Shown here: one piece after another, positions 1 to 11,639 of the stretch | How the letters are laid out: each line of letters opens with the position of its first letter | Numbering within the stretch: the first letter of the stretch is position 1 | DNA from: Gymnopus androsaceus JB14 | Lineage: Eukaryota > Basidiomycota > Agaricomycetes > Agaricales > Omphalotaceae | Length of the DNA: 64,000 nucleotides | Assembly: GCA_009733575.1 (NCBI GenBank) | Contig: ML769584.1 | Span: 1-64,000, forward strand | Direction: 5' to 3' | Notes under the pieces: generated by a model | What the model saw: only the letters and a program-made list of their open reading frames with translations | Databases searched by the model: none | What the model was told of the DNA's origin: nothing | Translations under genes and position numbers: made by a program

Positions 1-31
1 TATATAGGCAGCTAGTAGGGACTAGCAGGTG

Positions 32-740
32 GTATTATAGAAAATAAACATTTCTTAGCACTTAAGAAGGAAATAACTTCAGACTGATTGAAGCTTGAGC
101 TTTCTGTAAACATCTGAAATTATATTTTTTGGACAGGTTCTGAAGCAGTCAGCTTCAGCTGACCTGAAAACATAAATTACCAGAGCCATCCAAATGATTT
201 TCTGACATGAATGCTGAAACGGAATACTGCGGTCAGCTTCTGTAATATATGTTCTTGGGTCAGCTGAAGCAGATTACCTCAGGTCCTGTCCAAAAAAAAG
301 TCATTTTGGGAAGACATTTCCCTTTGCAGAAAGTTCAAGCTTCAGTGGATCTGAATTAATTCCCTTCTGAAGTCCTCAGAAATATTTGTATTCTATAATC
401 TCCTGAAAAAGCAGCCTCCTTCCCAGGCTTTGGGACTTCATGGTCCGTTTGAGCCAAATTAGAAAAGATATTTGTCCCTATGCCTGGTGTATTACACCGC
501 GTGCCTTGTTTGGCTTCAGCGCTTTAGCATGCTATGTGCAATAACTTTTATATTGGAGCCAAACAAGGCACGCAGCGTAATCCACCAGGCATAGGGACAG
601 GTATCTTTTCTAATTCGGCTCATACAGACTGTGAGGTCCCGAAGCCTGGGAAGGAGGCTGCTGAAAAAGTACATTTCCCTTATGTATTGAATTTATTTAT
701 TTTCCACAATACTTCAGTCAGACCAAAGCATAAATATTGG
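32..740. repeat. Long inverted-repeat (foldback) element, copy A
   Basis: The left part (about 32-170) and right part (about 255-402) are imperfect reverse complements: both carry the TATTATAGAA/TTCTATAAT end, a TTTTTTGGACAGG block and a TTCAGCTGAC block. The related copy at 17957-18482 has longer arms that end in CCAATA. In copy A the outer left arm is replaced by unrelated sequence, and the right arm is interrupted by the MITE at 412-660. No coding capacity is visible. It lies downstream (3') of the NACHT-WD40 gene, as in copy B. Confidence 0.6.
412..660. mobile_element. MITE, near-perfect palindrome with 9-bp TSD
   Basis: A 249-bp element that starts CAGCCTCCTTCCCAGGCT and ends with its reverse complement. 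The two arms of about 107 bp pair over nearly the whole element around a short loop at about 520-555. CTGAAAAAG flanks it at 403-411 and 661-669. The homologous locus in copy B (about 18406-18425) reads through as ATGAAAAAG without the element, which confirms ends and target site. A 9-bp duplication suggests Mutator-like (MULE) mobilisation; that class assignment is inference. Confidence 0.85.
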
Positions 741-849
741 CAGTGTGATGTGTGCCACAATTGCTGGCATATACCAAGGGGCTGCAAAGGGTTAAGTGCC
801 CGACCAGGGGTTAGTTAGTCTGGCCATCAGGCCTGAAAAAAAATGTGAC

Positions 850-1382
850 ACCCCTCCAAATGACCAATTTCTGGATCATTTGTGGGACATTTTCAAGTCT
901 CATGGGCCCTTGTTGCATTTTGACTCCAATTTGACTCCAACCAAGCCACCCACCATTATCAATAATTCTTTCTCAATTAAATCACAAAATTGGCTTGAAA
1001 TTGACATGTATTCATTGAAGTCAACTACTATCTTATTCCTGCTGGGATATCCTAAAACTAATATTCCATGAAAGGCTGCCATCTTGATTCTTGGGCTAAT
1101 AAACTCCTGTGTACTTGGTTAAGCTACACTTTTCCCATCATCAATCTCCTCTGCATTTGGACTGAAGCTGTAGAATGATGCTGGGCTTGAGGGACATCTA
1201 CAGAATAACAATGATTAGATAGTTGCCAGAAAAGTATCAATAGTAGTTATTCCCCACTGACTCATATGCTGGGGAAAAACTTGAACATTGATCAAACTCT
1301 TCAGGTCTAGATTCATGCAGTGAGGAGAGCATCAACAGTAGTTGTTCCCTAATGTACCAGTTGATCACGTTGACTGTACTCT
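850..1382. other. Intergenic sequence downstream of NACHT copy A
   Basis: No supportable gene. The sequence is shared, with small differences, with about 18525-19044 below copy B, so it belongs to the duplicated segment. Short open frames on both strands here are not conserved as proteins between the copies. Confidence 0.6.
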
Positions 1383-4300
1383 TCAAATGTATATTCTGGC
1401 ACTGATGTTTCTGCAAAGATTGATTAAGAGCCAGAGAAAGAAAATTGAAGGAGTTTTCGAAAGCTCACCGCTAAAACATTTTTTCCACTCTTCACCATGA
1501 ACAAAGCTTTGAAGATTGAGAGAAACCTTATGAGCTCTGGAAATCAACACTTCCAAATTGGGAAGCATGAGCCCATCACGGTACTCTGGAGGAATCCAGA
1601 GAAAAAGAGACCCATTCAAGGCACAAAGCCATCCATCAGGAGATAAGATACATCTCCTGAAGGCAGGATTTGATTGTACTTGATTATGAGCAGGATGCCA
1701 GGGGCAGAACGACAAGGAAGATGTGGAAGGTAAATTAGATGAAGTAGCTGTTGTGAATGTCAGTGCATCTGATATTTCGGCTGAATGGTATGACCCTGAA
1801 GAATTTGGCATACCATCAGGAGAGAATGCAACAGATGTAACTGTGTTTTTGTGCCCTTCCAGTGGGTCTTGTTCTGGCCGGCCAGTTTCTGCATTCCAAA
1901 TTCTGACTGAGTGATCATATGAGCCAGAGACAATTCTCTTGCCATCAGGAGAGAATTCAACAGATGTAATTGACCTTGTGTGCCCTTCCAGTGGGTCTCC
2001 TTCTGCTCTGCCAGTTTCTGCATTCCAAATTCTGACTGAGTGATCATATGAGCCAGACACAATTCTCTTGCCATCTGGGGAGAATGCAACAGATGTGACA
2101 TAGTTTGTGTGCCCTTCCAGTGGGTCTCCTTCTGGCCTGCCAGTTTCTGCATTCCAAATTCTGACTGAGTGATCATATAAGCCAGAGACAATTCTCTTGC
2201 CATCAGGAGAGAATGCAACAGATGTAACTGTGCTTTTGTGCCCTTCCAGTGAGTTCCTTCTTGCCTACCAGTTTCTGCATTCCAAATTCTGACTGAGTGA
2301 TCAGATGAGCCAGATACAATTCTCTTGCCATCTGGGGAGAATGCAACAGATGTAACTGTGTTTTTATGCCCTTCCAGTGGGTCTTGTTCTGGCCGGCCAG
2401 TTTCTGCATTCCAAATTCTGACTGAGTTGTCTCCTGAGCCAGAGACAATTCTTGTGCCATCAGGAGAGAATGCAACAGATGTAATTGACCTTGTGTGCCC
2501 TTCCAGTGGGTCTCCTTCTGGTCTGCCAGTTTCTGCATTCCAAATTCTGACTGAGTGATCATATAAGCCAGAGACAATTCTCTTGCCATCAGGAGAGAAT
2601 GCAACAGATGTAACTGTGCTTTTGTGCCCTTCCAGTGGGTCTCCTTCTTGTCTACCAGTTTCTGCATTCCAAATTCTGACTGAGTGATCATATGAGCCAG
2701 ACACAATTCTCTTGCCATCAGGAGAGAATGCAACAGATGTAACTGTGTTTTTGTGCCCTTCCAGTGGGTCTCCTTCTTGCCAGCCAGTTTCTGCATTCCA
2801 AATTCTGACTGAGTTATCTCCTGAGCCAGAGACAATTCTCTTGCCATCAGGAGAGAATGCGACAGATGTAATTGACCTTGTGCGCCCTTCCAGTGGGTCT
2901 CCTTCTGGCCTGCCAGTTTCTGCATTCCAAATTCTGACTGAGTGATCGTATGAGCCAGACACAATTCTCTTGCCATCTGGGGAGAATGCAACAGATGTAA
3001 CATAGTTTGTGTGCCCTTCCAGTGGGTCTCCTTCTGGCCTGCCAGTTTCTGCATTCCAAATTCTGACTGAGTGATCATGTGAGCCAGACACAATTCTCTT
3101 GCCATCAGGAGAGAATACAACAGATGCGATTGACTTCATGTGCCCTTGCAGTGGGTCTCCTTCTGGCCTGCCAGTTTCTGCATTCCAAATTCTGACTGAG
3201 TAATCATGTGAGCCAGACACAATTCTCTCACCATCGGGAGAGAATGCAACAGATATAATTGGCTTTGTGTGCCCTTCTAGTGGGTCTCCTTCTTGGTTGC
3301 CAGTTTCTGCATTCCAAATTCTGACTGAGTGATCATATGAGCCAGACACAATTCTCTTGCCATCAGGAGAGCATGCAACAGATGCAACCCAGTTCATGTG
3401 CCCTTCCAGTGAGTCTCCTTCTTGCCTGCCAGATTCTGCATTCCAAATTCTGACTGAGTGATCAGTTGAGCCAGACACAATTCTCTTGCCATCAGGAAAG
3501 AATGCAACAGATGTAACCCAGTGGGTGTGTCCTTCCAGTGGCTCTCCTTCTTGCCTGCCAGTTTCTGCATTCCAAATTCTGACTGAGTAATCATGTGAGC
3601 CAGATGCAATTCTTTTGCCATCAGGAGAGAATGCAACAGATGTCACCCAACTTGTGTGCCCTTGTAGTAGAACCTGCAACTGTGGCCACCATAAACTATG
3701 GCCAAAGCATAAACTGACCACCCTTGAGAAATATGAGCAGTATGCTTTCTGAAGTCTTGATTTTTTGGGAATGAATGGTAATGCTGAAATATACAGATGT
3801 GGAGTGGAGTCTGCAAGCATCTTTCCAAACACTTCAGCAAATTTTCTTATTTCATTTACCAAATCCTCCAAATCTATACAAACAGAACATGTCTAGATGC
3901 AATTTGGTTAGCTCAGAAGGTAACAACAGATCCCGTTGTCTACATACCATCCACTCTTTCACATGTTCCATACTTCGAAAAATCACATTGACCCTGTTGA
4001 GAATGCTCAGAACTTCCATCCAGTACAGTGAGAACCCATCGAGAAATTCTTTCATCAAATTCATAAGAGACCTGTCAGGTTCTAGCTCCTTTAAATGCAG
4101 ATCCCAAAAGCAACAAGCATAAGATAGCTCAGGTGTGATAACTTTCACTATGTCAGATGGCAGGTCTGCATTACGCACATATGAGCTCTTTAAGTTGCAC
4201 ATATTGAAATGTAGTTTTTCAATCATAATTTTCAAACTTCCCACTGCTAAAATAGTATGTCCCTCCACCAAGTCCATTGCAATTGTATACTCTTTACTTC

Positions 4301-5722
4301 TCTTTCCATCCAATAAAAAATCACGGATTGATGTATGGACAGGCCAGACTGGGATGTCTGATCTGTCTGCTCCAATAAACAGAGATCCCAAATATCGGAT
4401 TACAACATCTTCCTCTCCCTCCTCTTCACCACTTTGCTGATCATGTGCCACTTTTAAGCTTGTTAATGAATCTCTTGAAAGAGGTATAGAGGTTGCCAAA
4501 AATTGTGAAACAGCTTTTCTGTATTCATTCATAATGTCTTCATCACTGGCATCAAAAATGGACTCAAGAATGTCTTTATATAGCTTATCAAGAGGATATA
4601 AATTACTGCTGTTTGGGCCAAGTGTCATGAAGTGTGAAACTTTCTTTTTGAGGTTTACACCTGGTTTTCTTATCTGATGCAAAGCATTACACACAGTACA
4701 AGCCCATTGAAAATACCCTTCTGACATTTTTGCCAAAGCTTTACAATGGGTTTCATTTAAAGAATTGTGCCTAATGAAATATTCCATTCTGTGATGCACA
4801 AAATGATAGATATCATCTTCTGTTTGTTCTAACTGATCCATATCTTGACTCTGTGGAGCATTTGAACAAGTTTGCAAAATGTCCACAATATCATTCTCCA
4901 TCCTAGATGTGACCAAAAAGCAGTAATTCCTTGGAAACTTGTATGCTTCTTCAGTTAATGAAGTGATCAAGCTTCCCCTTTCTGCTACATTGCTACATTC
5001 ATCCAATGCATCTATAATAATCACTAATGGGTCACTATAGTTCACCATTTCTGCTGGCTTCAAGACCAGATTTTTCCAAATTTCTTTGATGCTAGTGCTG
5101 CTCAGAATGTATGGATCATTGTCCATTACTTCACTCAAAGCCTCTGCAAAACCAGGCACATTCAGTCCAAGATTATAAGCAATACTCTGAATGGCCCGGA
5201 TTGCAGTCCGCTCTCCATGGAATGTGCGATTGAAGCAGAAAAATCCACCCAGACAGTTCATCTTCTTGAACTTTTTGCCAATGGTATGGCTGATGGCAGA
5301 TTTACCTGTCCCAGCAGCACCATAGAGAATGAATGCCTGAGGAGTATCGTTATTTCTGCTCATTGCCCATTGAGTTATTTTCTCAATGATTTGGATTCTA
5401 GTTCCCTCCAGACATTCTTTGTCTGTCTGAATATGGGCATTGAGAATGGGGTTTAACTTGTTGGCAAGTTTCTGTTTAATATTTTCTGTAGAATTAATTT
5501 CAGCAACTGTAAAAATGTGTCAACAAATATTTACTTGCCTTGTGGTCCGAAATTGTAATTCTTGTATTGATTTCCTTGAACACTATTGAATTCTCCACCA
5601 TAGATGGTAAAATCGTGAGCGTTGGAGAAAGAAGACATAGTGAGATCGTATTTTGAACAATCGATGATGGTGGTTGATGTGCAAGATGGAAATGTCACAT
5701 TGTCACATTTGAAGTTAGTCAT
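1383..5722 (-). pseudogene. NACHT-WD40 (STAND/NLR) gene, copy A, WD40 frameshift
   Basis: Fungal NLR-type signalling ATPase of the kind used in nonself recognition and heterokaryon incompatibility. Exon 1 (5722 to about 5540) carries the GGEFNSVQGNQ-type N-terminus. A short intron of about 48 bp leads to the NACHT exon, with Walker A GAAGTGKS near 5310 and Walker B LVIIIDALDECS near 5010. An intron at about 3885-3935 joins EWM to DLEDLVNEIRKF, followed by 14 full WD40 repeats and a unique C-terminal domain to about 1385. The NACHT half is open. A 1-bp loss near 2252 (GAGTTCC where other repeats have GGGTCTCC) shifts frame after the 11th repeat, and the remaining repeats and C-terminus continue in another frame. 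It may be a relic, a sequencing error, or a shortened receptor. Confidence 0.85.
1800..3672 (-). repeat. WD40 tandem array, 14 x 129 bp
   Basis: The array has a 129-bp (43-codon) period, marked by a CTGCATTCCAAATTCTGACT block once per unit. Each unit encodes LEGHT..VTSVAFSPDGKRIVSG..D.SVRIWNAETGR.EGDP. Differences concentrate at a few codons, for example the residues after GHT/GHK and those after SG, which are positions expected to lie on the propeller surface. Copy B has only four full units. Repeat-number change and homogenisation between units are known for fungal NWD genes. Confidence 0.9.
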
Positions 5723-6074
5723 GCGGATGGATTAAGGGCAGGTTTGAGAAATGTGCTCTGCAACGATGATCAAGTCTCGATTGTGCAACTTCCACATCGA
5801 TACTACAGGTAAACGTTCTTCAAATTGTCCTCTAATTGGGCCTAGTTAATCACCTTGCTTGTAAGGTCCTTCCAGGAGCGTAATTATTTTTCCCACACTC
5901 TTTTTGCAAATATAGCCAAACACCTTGCTCATCAGCCACACATGGGCATTGTCCGATTCCGCTATCTTCTGCTTGTCTTCTGCGCTACTTCTTGACTTAT
6001 TAAATCTATTATATATGTTAATTCACATATTTATTCACTTTTAATCCTCTGGGCTGCTTTGAAACTTCAGAAAA
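5723..6074. other. Intergenic, no gene seen
   Basis: The first 100 bases match the region upstream of NACHT copies B and C (about 22133-22250) and probably hold the promoter of the NACHT gene. The rest shows no recognisable gene or repeat. Confidence 0.5.
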
Positions 6075-6747
6075 CATCAGCAAAACCTGGGTGTGCTGCA
6101 CAGAACTGGACAGTTCTGTGCAGCACTCATAGCAGCCATAGCAGCCATAGCAAGGTACCCATCTGTCCAGAACTATGGATTGCTATGGACTGCTATGGGT
6201 TGCTATGGAATGCACCGGTTTCGAGGCATTTGATCGTGGAATGGCTCTATTCAATAAAAATATATTAATCCTTTGAATTGCTTCGCTGCACTTCGCGAGA
6301 CCAAAAATGGATGAAAATAATTATAAAATCATATTATATTGCTGTAGTCATAGTAGGAAGAGCGAAACTAGTAGAACTACTAGTATAACTACATATCTGT
6401 AATAAAACTAGTATACTATATCATAGGTGGTGACGAGACATTGCTTGAATGCAACTACATACCATAGGCCAAACCAAAGTGGCTCAGGATTGACTTGGGG
6501 GGAAAGAAACAGAGCTCGTCGAAGTCCCAGTTACGACGATGCATTATATAGTGTTGGCGGGAGAAACTGACAGCTGTCAAGCAGCGACACTGATGCCGAA
6601 ATGGGTTGACAGCTTTGTGATCCTGGAGAAACTCATAGCAAGCCATAGGAACCCATAGCAGCTCATAGTTCTGTGCAGGACTATGGCTGCTATGACCCGC
6701 TATGGCTTGCTATGGCTCCTATGACCATCTCCCAGGTTTTGCTGATG
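6075..6747. mobile_element. TIR element with CATAGC/GCTATGG subterminal repeats
   Basis: The ends are perfect 17-bp inverted repeats, CATCAGCAAAACCTGGG at 6075-6091 and its complement at 6731-6747. Inside both ends lie clusters of a short word, CCATAGC or GCTATGG: about 6126-6212 on the left, about 6636-6725 on the right. The middle (about 6250-6620) has no credible ORF. Terminal plus subterminal repeats are typical of non-autonomous DNA transposons. No clear target-site duplication is visible, so the superfamily is open. Confidence 0.6.
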
Positions 6748-6940
6748 AAATGTGCGCAAAATTCAGTGCTTCATGGCGAAGGGAAAATCATCAATAGGAA
6801 GACGATTTAAGTGATTAGGTGCGTATTTTCTGCTGCCGTGTCATCTCAATAGTCGCTGATATGCTATTGAACAGCTTTAAAGGTCTTCTAGCTGCAATTT
6901 ACGCATGTCAACCCCATCTCTGCCCAACTAGCATGTCTCT

Positions 6941-8115
6941 TTGGCCACTAAATTCGCAGCCCTGGTACTCCTAGACTTTGCAATATTGTGCATTTGTCTG
7001 GTAGGAGTGCCCAAGGACTCAAAACCCACCTTGCTCAAATGTATATTTGCTCCTGAACATGTCCGGTCTAATTTGAAGGCAGAGCTTTTACTTTACTTTG
7101 AGCCAGACGATTGGCAGGCTCACACAGTTCACCGGACTCTTCAGGGCTATGATGGGATGGTAGTTGCAGCCACCGGTCTTGGTAAAAGTCTCGTTTTTGA
7201 GGGTGCCGCAAAGTCAGTGACTTCAGAGAGAGTAGTGGTCCAGCATATAATCAACAAAGGCCTTGTCATAGATACTATCAACAAGAACACAGAGAAAATG
7301 CCCGAACTGTGGTGAAGGGTGCATAATACATCACAGCTCATCTATATCTCTCCAGAGACCTCCAAATGTGATCTATTGTGAGGCAAAGTTTAGAGCCACC
7401 GCTCGTTTCGCAATTGGCTTTTGTAGATGAAGCTCATGTAATCAATGCGTGGGGTAATGACAAGTTTCGACCGGTCTACCATGAGCTGAGGGAGTTACAG
7501 ACATGGTGCGGCTATGGCGTACCCATCTGGGCTTGCACTTATACTGCTTGAACGTCAATGTTTAGCCTGGATTGGAAAATATTTTGCTTTGGCTGTCAAT
7601 CGTTCTGGGGCATCGACGTTGGCGCAGACCGCCCTAACCTCTACTTCCACAATCAGGCTTTGAAGATGACCAATAATCCTGTGCTTAATGCACTCAACTT
7701 CCTTCCATTATTGAGGATTTGATGATGCATGAAGACCTCTGTTCTACTTTGATTCCAAGAATGCATGTCACATTGCAGTCAAAATACTTCACAAATTTCT
7801 TCCTGATCATTTATCTGACTGTGTCTATCCATTCTCCTCAGATCTGAACATGCCAAGGAGTGGACCAACTTCTCTTCAGGCAAAATTTGTATAATCTGTG
7901 CAACAGATGCTGCTGGCAGTAGTGTTCCTGATCTAGCAGCTGCTTACAGCCGAGTAGATGAACATGATTCTTGTCTGTTCAAGTATACCACTGAATTTTT
8001 TACTTCCTTGCACATTCACCTGTTCCACATCCGCCTCCGCTCTCCTTTGAAATGCTTCACACCCTTTCCAACTGACTTTGAGCTTGATCCGGAAGGTAAA
8101 GAAAACTACAGGGCA
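6941..8115 (+). pseudogene. RecQ-type DNA helicase relic
   Basis: Fragments of a superfamily-2 helicase appear in order across shifting frames. They are a motif I region with DDWQAHTVHRTLQGYD and ATGLGKSL (about 7105-7200), LIYISPETSK (about 7340), the motif II block FVDEAHVINAWG and FRPVYHELRELQ (about 7415-7500), a DRPNLYFHNQALK block (about 7630-7665), and ATDAAGSSVPDL (about 7905-7935). These follow the layout of fungal RecQ-like helicases (VDEAHCI.WG, DRPN, ATDAAGMG). In-frame stops and a missing piece between motifs I and II show that it is dead. The start is uncertain. Confidence 0.75.
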
Positions 8116-8329
8116 TTCTTGTGAAATGGTGCGATGATCATTATACTGCGCATGCTCAAATCCTACACTGCTAAAGCTTCGCGAACTGTGCCCCTACGTG
8201 GTCAAGCAAGGTGTTCTGCCGCGGCAAGCGGCACTTCCCAAGTCGTCCTATTAAGTCACGGGGGTAGTCATCCGGGTAAATACCGGCATTGACTCTTGGG
8301 CGCTTCGCCGCTATTTTCCTTGTTCAAGT

Positions 8330-8935
8330 TCTCAGTCTAATCATACTATAATCATATTAATGATACATTATAGGCACTATTAAGTACATAAAGTAAGTGC
8401 ATACAGGAATTAGAGCAAGAAAATGTACTCTATGATCAAGGCAATGCAAGCAAAGGTTAAAGCAACGACAATCCATGTAATAAAGAATCGTAGTGGGCCA
8501 TCTGGAGGACAGAGTTCGGTTATGCAGGGCTTGGGCATCTTTCCCGGTATAGGTATACCTGCCGAAAAAAAGAGGTTACTTGGCTGGTAACAAGTGCAAA
8601 GAAAGTAGCAACTTTACGCACAGGAATACGGCAGTATATGCCAGCAAAGCACTGAGCGTACTTGGAAGATCTGGAAAGATCTTCGGAGCTAGCGTCGATA
8701 CTGCAATCGAGAAAACGACAGAGCTTCATGGGCCATACAACAAGGCTGTCCAGGCTATGAAGCATTTTAGGAATCGTCACCTACAGATTGCGTGTATGTT
8801 GTGGTTTTCAAGAATTACAGAAATGGAAGAACCACAGATGAGGCCAAAGCGGGTAAAGACGCAACATGCCGAGCGAGAGCTATATGCTTTTCCACAAGAA
8901 TTCTGTATATTCTGTTTCAGAATATTCCGCGATTC
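8330..8935 (+). pseudogene. Indoleamine 2,3-dioxygenase fragment, cassette copy 1
   Basis: DNA homologous to the C-terminal half of the IDO relic at 56499-57404. It shares the block encoding GPSGGQSS (about 8498-8520), the CMPAKH..YLEDLE region (about 8638-8680), GPYNKAVQA (about 8730) and FRNRHLQIAC (about 8768). Here the frame is broken repeatedly. The 5' part (8255-8495) is not IDO-like but is shared with the fragments at 22403, 28254 and 34100. It lies just upstream of the transporter leader, as in cassette copy 4. Confidence 0.7.
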
Positions 8936-8979
8936 CGTTACTTTGAACAGCTCTAGAGATTGCTGGCAGGGATAAGAAT

Positions 8980-9330
8980 CGATACGTCCAAGCGCGCGCT
9001 TAACGCTCCAACTCTTTCAGTTTACACAACGAACTGCTCTGACCTTCCTCGAACGAACTGCGGAAAATGTATACTTATCTCCGTCCTGAGTTACAATTTT
9101 TCTGCGTCCTGGATTAATGGATATCAATCCCCAACAAATTCCAACCGCAATTTCGTTTTGGTTCCATGGACTTCCCGAGCGAATTCCCCAGTTGCTTGTG
9201 CGGAGATGCGGAGAAGCTGCATTCCTACTACGAAGAAACTTGTACGCATTGAATTGATTGGACGGGATGAGAAGCTTGCGTTCCTGATCTTGCCAAGAGC
9301 TCAGTCGCGGATGGATCTGGTCAGAATGTC
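8980..9330 (+). promoter_or_regulatory. Shared leader upstream of transporter, copy 1
   Basis: This stretch recurs at about 36784-37270 and 57560-57960, and its second half at 14600-14880. It contains the 20-bp imperfect palindrome GGATTAATGGATATCAATCC (9111-9130), followed by a CCATGGA(C/G)TT block and a TGCGGAGATGCGGAGAA stretch. Position before the porter in each copy suggests a promoter/5' UTR or a small upstream exon. No protein family is recognisable. Confidence 0.45.
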
Positions 9331-10595
9331 TGGTGTACAACTCATCGTACGTCGCTTAGGGTCATTCTCTCACTTACGTTTCTTACCTCCGTTCTACCTA
9401 GCCCGGAGGACTGCTTGCACTCGGAGCTCCTTTCCTTTCGGAATCTCCAAGATGGCTTGTTAATCGAGACCGTAACGACGACGCAGTTAAATCTCTTTCT
9501 AAAATCCGCAACCTTCCGGCAGATCACCCATACCTCGTGGAAGAAGTTTCTGCTATCGAAGCTGCTGTCGACCACGAAAAGAGCCTCGCTGGTGCTGGAT
9601 TCTTTGGACCTGTCTGCACTGTGTTTTCAGATAATAAACTGGTTGTGCCTTTATTGCTAGGCTTGAGTCTGTTCGCATGGCAAAACGCTACTGGTATCAA
9701 CTACTATTCGTGAGTCATATATATTCTGCTCATGTCCACTTGTTTCTCATACAATCTTTTCACAACAGGCCCACCATCTCCAAATCGATCGGTGTTACTG
9801 GGACGCATGCTAGCTTGCTCACTACTGGTGTTACGGTATCGTCAAGCTCCTCGACGCACTCTTCTGGCTTTTGTATGTCGTGGACTACTTTGGTCGTCGT
9901 CCGACTTTGATTGTAGGCTCGGTTGGAGGCGCGTTTTGCATGTACTACATCGTGAGTGGACATCATCCTATCCTGTACACATTGGTCTCAAAATGATTTA
10001 GGCAGCTTACATTGCCATCGCCAAACCTCAATTGCACCCAACAACAACCCTGAGCTCTGGAGGAAAGAGTGCTATCGCCTTCTTCTACCTTTGGACAGTT
10101 TTCTACAGTCCTTCATGGAATGTTACTCCGTGGGTTTTCACAGTGCGTACCACCATTTAGTATTAAAGGATTGTCGTTCATCTGTTCCGAAGGCCGAAGT
10201 ATTCCCTCAACACACTAGCACTTCAAGCAAGCCTGCGTGGCAGCTAGCAACTGATTATACTCGTTCTATTGCCCGCTTCACTCCACAAATAGTACGAGAA
10301 TTTTTATTTGACCTCTCTTCAATCTTTTTACTCAACGTATGAACAGTTCACTGCCATGGGCTACGGCGTCTACCTCTTTTTCGCTGGTCTAATGGTTCTA
10401 TCTATCGCCTTTGTGTTCCTGTTTGTTCCGGACACCAAGCAGGTACCGTTGGAGAGAATGGAAGAGATTTTCACTCCTGGATTTCCGGCGTGGAGAGCGC
10501 ATAGTACGGTCATGCGGGAGCTGAGAGTGGAGAGGAGAAGGATCAAGGAACTGTTGAGACTTTTGAGAAGGCTTCCCAGGCGTCGGTATAGGTAG
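9331..10595 (+). pseudogene. MFS quinate/sugar porter, 5'-deleted copy 1
   Basis: Fragments of a sugar-porter family permease, closest in pattern to fungal quinate permeases: SPRW and NRDRNDDAVKSLSKIRNLPADHPYLVEEVSAIEAA (about 9445-9575), SLFAWQNATGIN, SIGVTGTHASLLTTGV, WLLYVVDYFGRRPTLIVGS, GGKSAIAFFYLWTVFYSPSWN and the C-terminal VPDTKQVPLERMEEIF. Exons for the first transmembrane half are deleted: the leader jumps at about 9331 straight to sequence matching 15907. Indels scramble the EVFPQHT region and the tail is frameshifted, so the copy is nonfunctional. Confidence 0.85.
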
Positions 10596-10756
10596 TCGAC
10601 TCACGACAAGAACAGCTTTTTTAATCAGGGAATTTGGGGATAAATTATGTACTACTTATTATAACTTTTTGTTTTTACGATATCACGCATGTACGGCTTG
10701 AATACCATTCAATGATGAATGCAAGTACTATCATTGTTCGACGCGGTTCTGAAGCA

Positions 10757-11638
10757 TTATACAGAATAGTAAATCTCTATAGAGCCTCGGAAGACATGGT
10801 TTGACCATCCAGGGAACTGAAATGAGTGTTAACTTGGCGCAGATGATTGGCAAGTAGGGACATACCCTTGCTTTGGCTATCAGCATGACTCGGTCCCCAG
10901 GCTCAAGCGATCTCACAAGCTCATGCCCAAATCCTTCTCTCCCGTGCAACGACTCAGTTGGATCGCGACAAGCCAAGTTTTCATCCTCAAATTCAGTCCA
11001 AGTCACAGAATGAAACCGGCGCTCTCTACTCGCAACAATGTTTTTTTGAATATGCCAGCGGTTGGGATTGGGTTCGGGGAATAATTCTTCGAGATCGGAA
11101 GAATTAAAGTTGGTGCCGAGGTTGAATGGGATAGTAGGGTTGGAGGTGAGGTCAAGCTGACAATGGATGTGGAAGCTCGGAAAATAGCAGCCTCGAACCA
11201 GCTCCACGAACCGTTATATGTTCCTTGAGAGAAATTCAATATTATACATCAGTTATTTTTCAATCGAAAATACACACCATGGTTTTCTGGTACGCTTCCC
11301 CATCCTTGGTCATGACTTTCCATTTGAAATGTGATCTTCCGTACCCTCCGATGTACCTTCCGATCTTTACTACTCTCTTCCTTCGGTGGAATGGGGGGAG
11401 ACATAAGATATATCCATATCGCTTCCGTACTTTTAGTCCCCCTCGAAGCCGCAGCGTCAATTTCGTGATTGGAATCGCAGCCGATACATGGCCAGTATTC
11501 AGCAAAGCCGAAGATGAGGTCAATTAATTTGAGAGGAAGGTAGCGTAGAAAAAATTCGCGGACGGAGAATATATCGTCTTCGGTAGGATTTCCATTATAG
11601 GCTGGCTCCGATTCTTCAGTAGAAGAAATTGTCTCCAT
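10757..11638 (-). pseudogene. Uncharacterised fungal HSVTW/RSLxPGD family gene, copy 1
   Basis: Three-exon gene of a basidiomycete hypothetical-protein family that I recognise by pattern, not by function. Exon 1 (from ATG at 11638) encodes LPLKLIDLIFGFAEYWPC, SPPIPPKEE and VRKITFQMESHDQGWG. A GTGTGT intron leads to exon 2 with GTYNGSWSWFEAAIF, then HSVTWTEFED and GHELVRSLEPGDRVMLIAKAR. The last exon ends in a FPGWxNH...YYSV-type tail with its stop at 10757-10759. A 1-bp frameshift after WFEAAIFR breaks exon 2. It is convergent with the porter, and the pair is repeated three times. Confidence 0.7.
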
Positions 11639-11639
11639 G

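Noticed and set aside
534..818. 94-codon plus-strand ORF
   Set aside because: It runs through the right arm of the MITE at 412-660 into repeat DNA; the empty-site copy B lacks it.
2203..3120. 305-codon minus-strand ORF rich in MQKLAGQKETHWKGT repeats
   Set aside because: Out-of-frame reading of the 129-bp WD40 units; repeats stay open in more than one frame because the period is a multiple of three.
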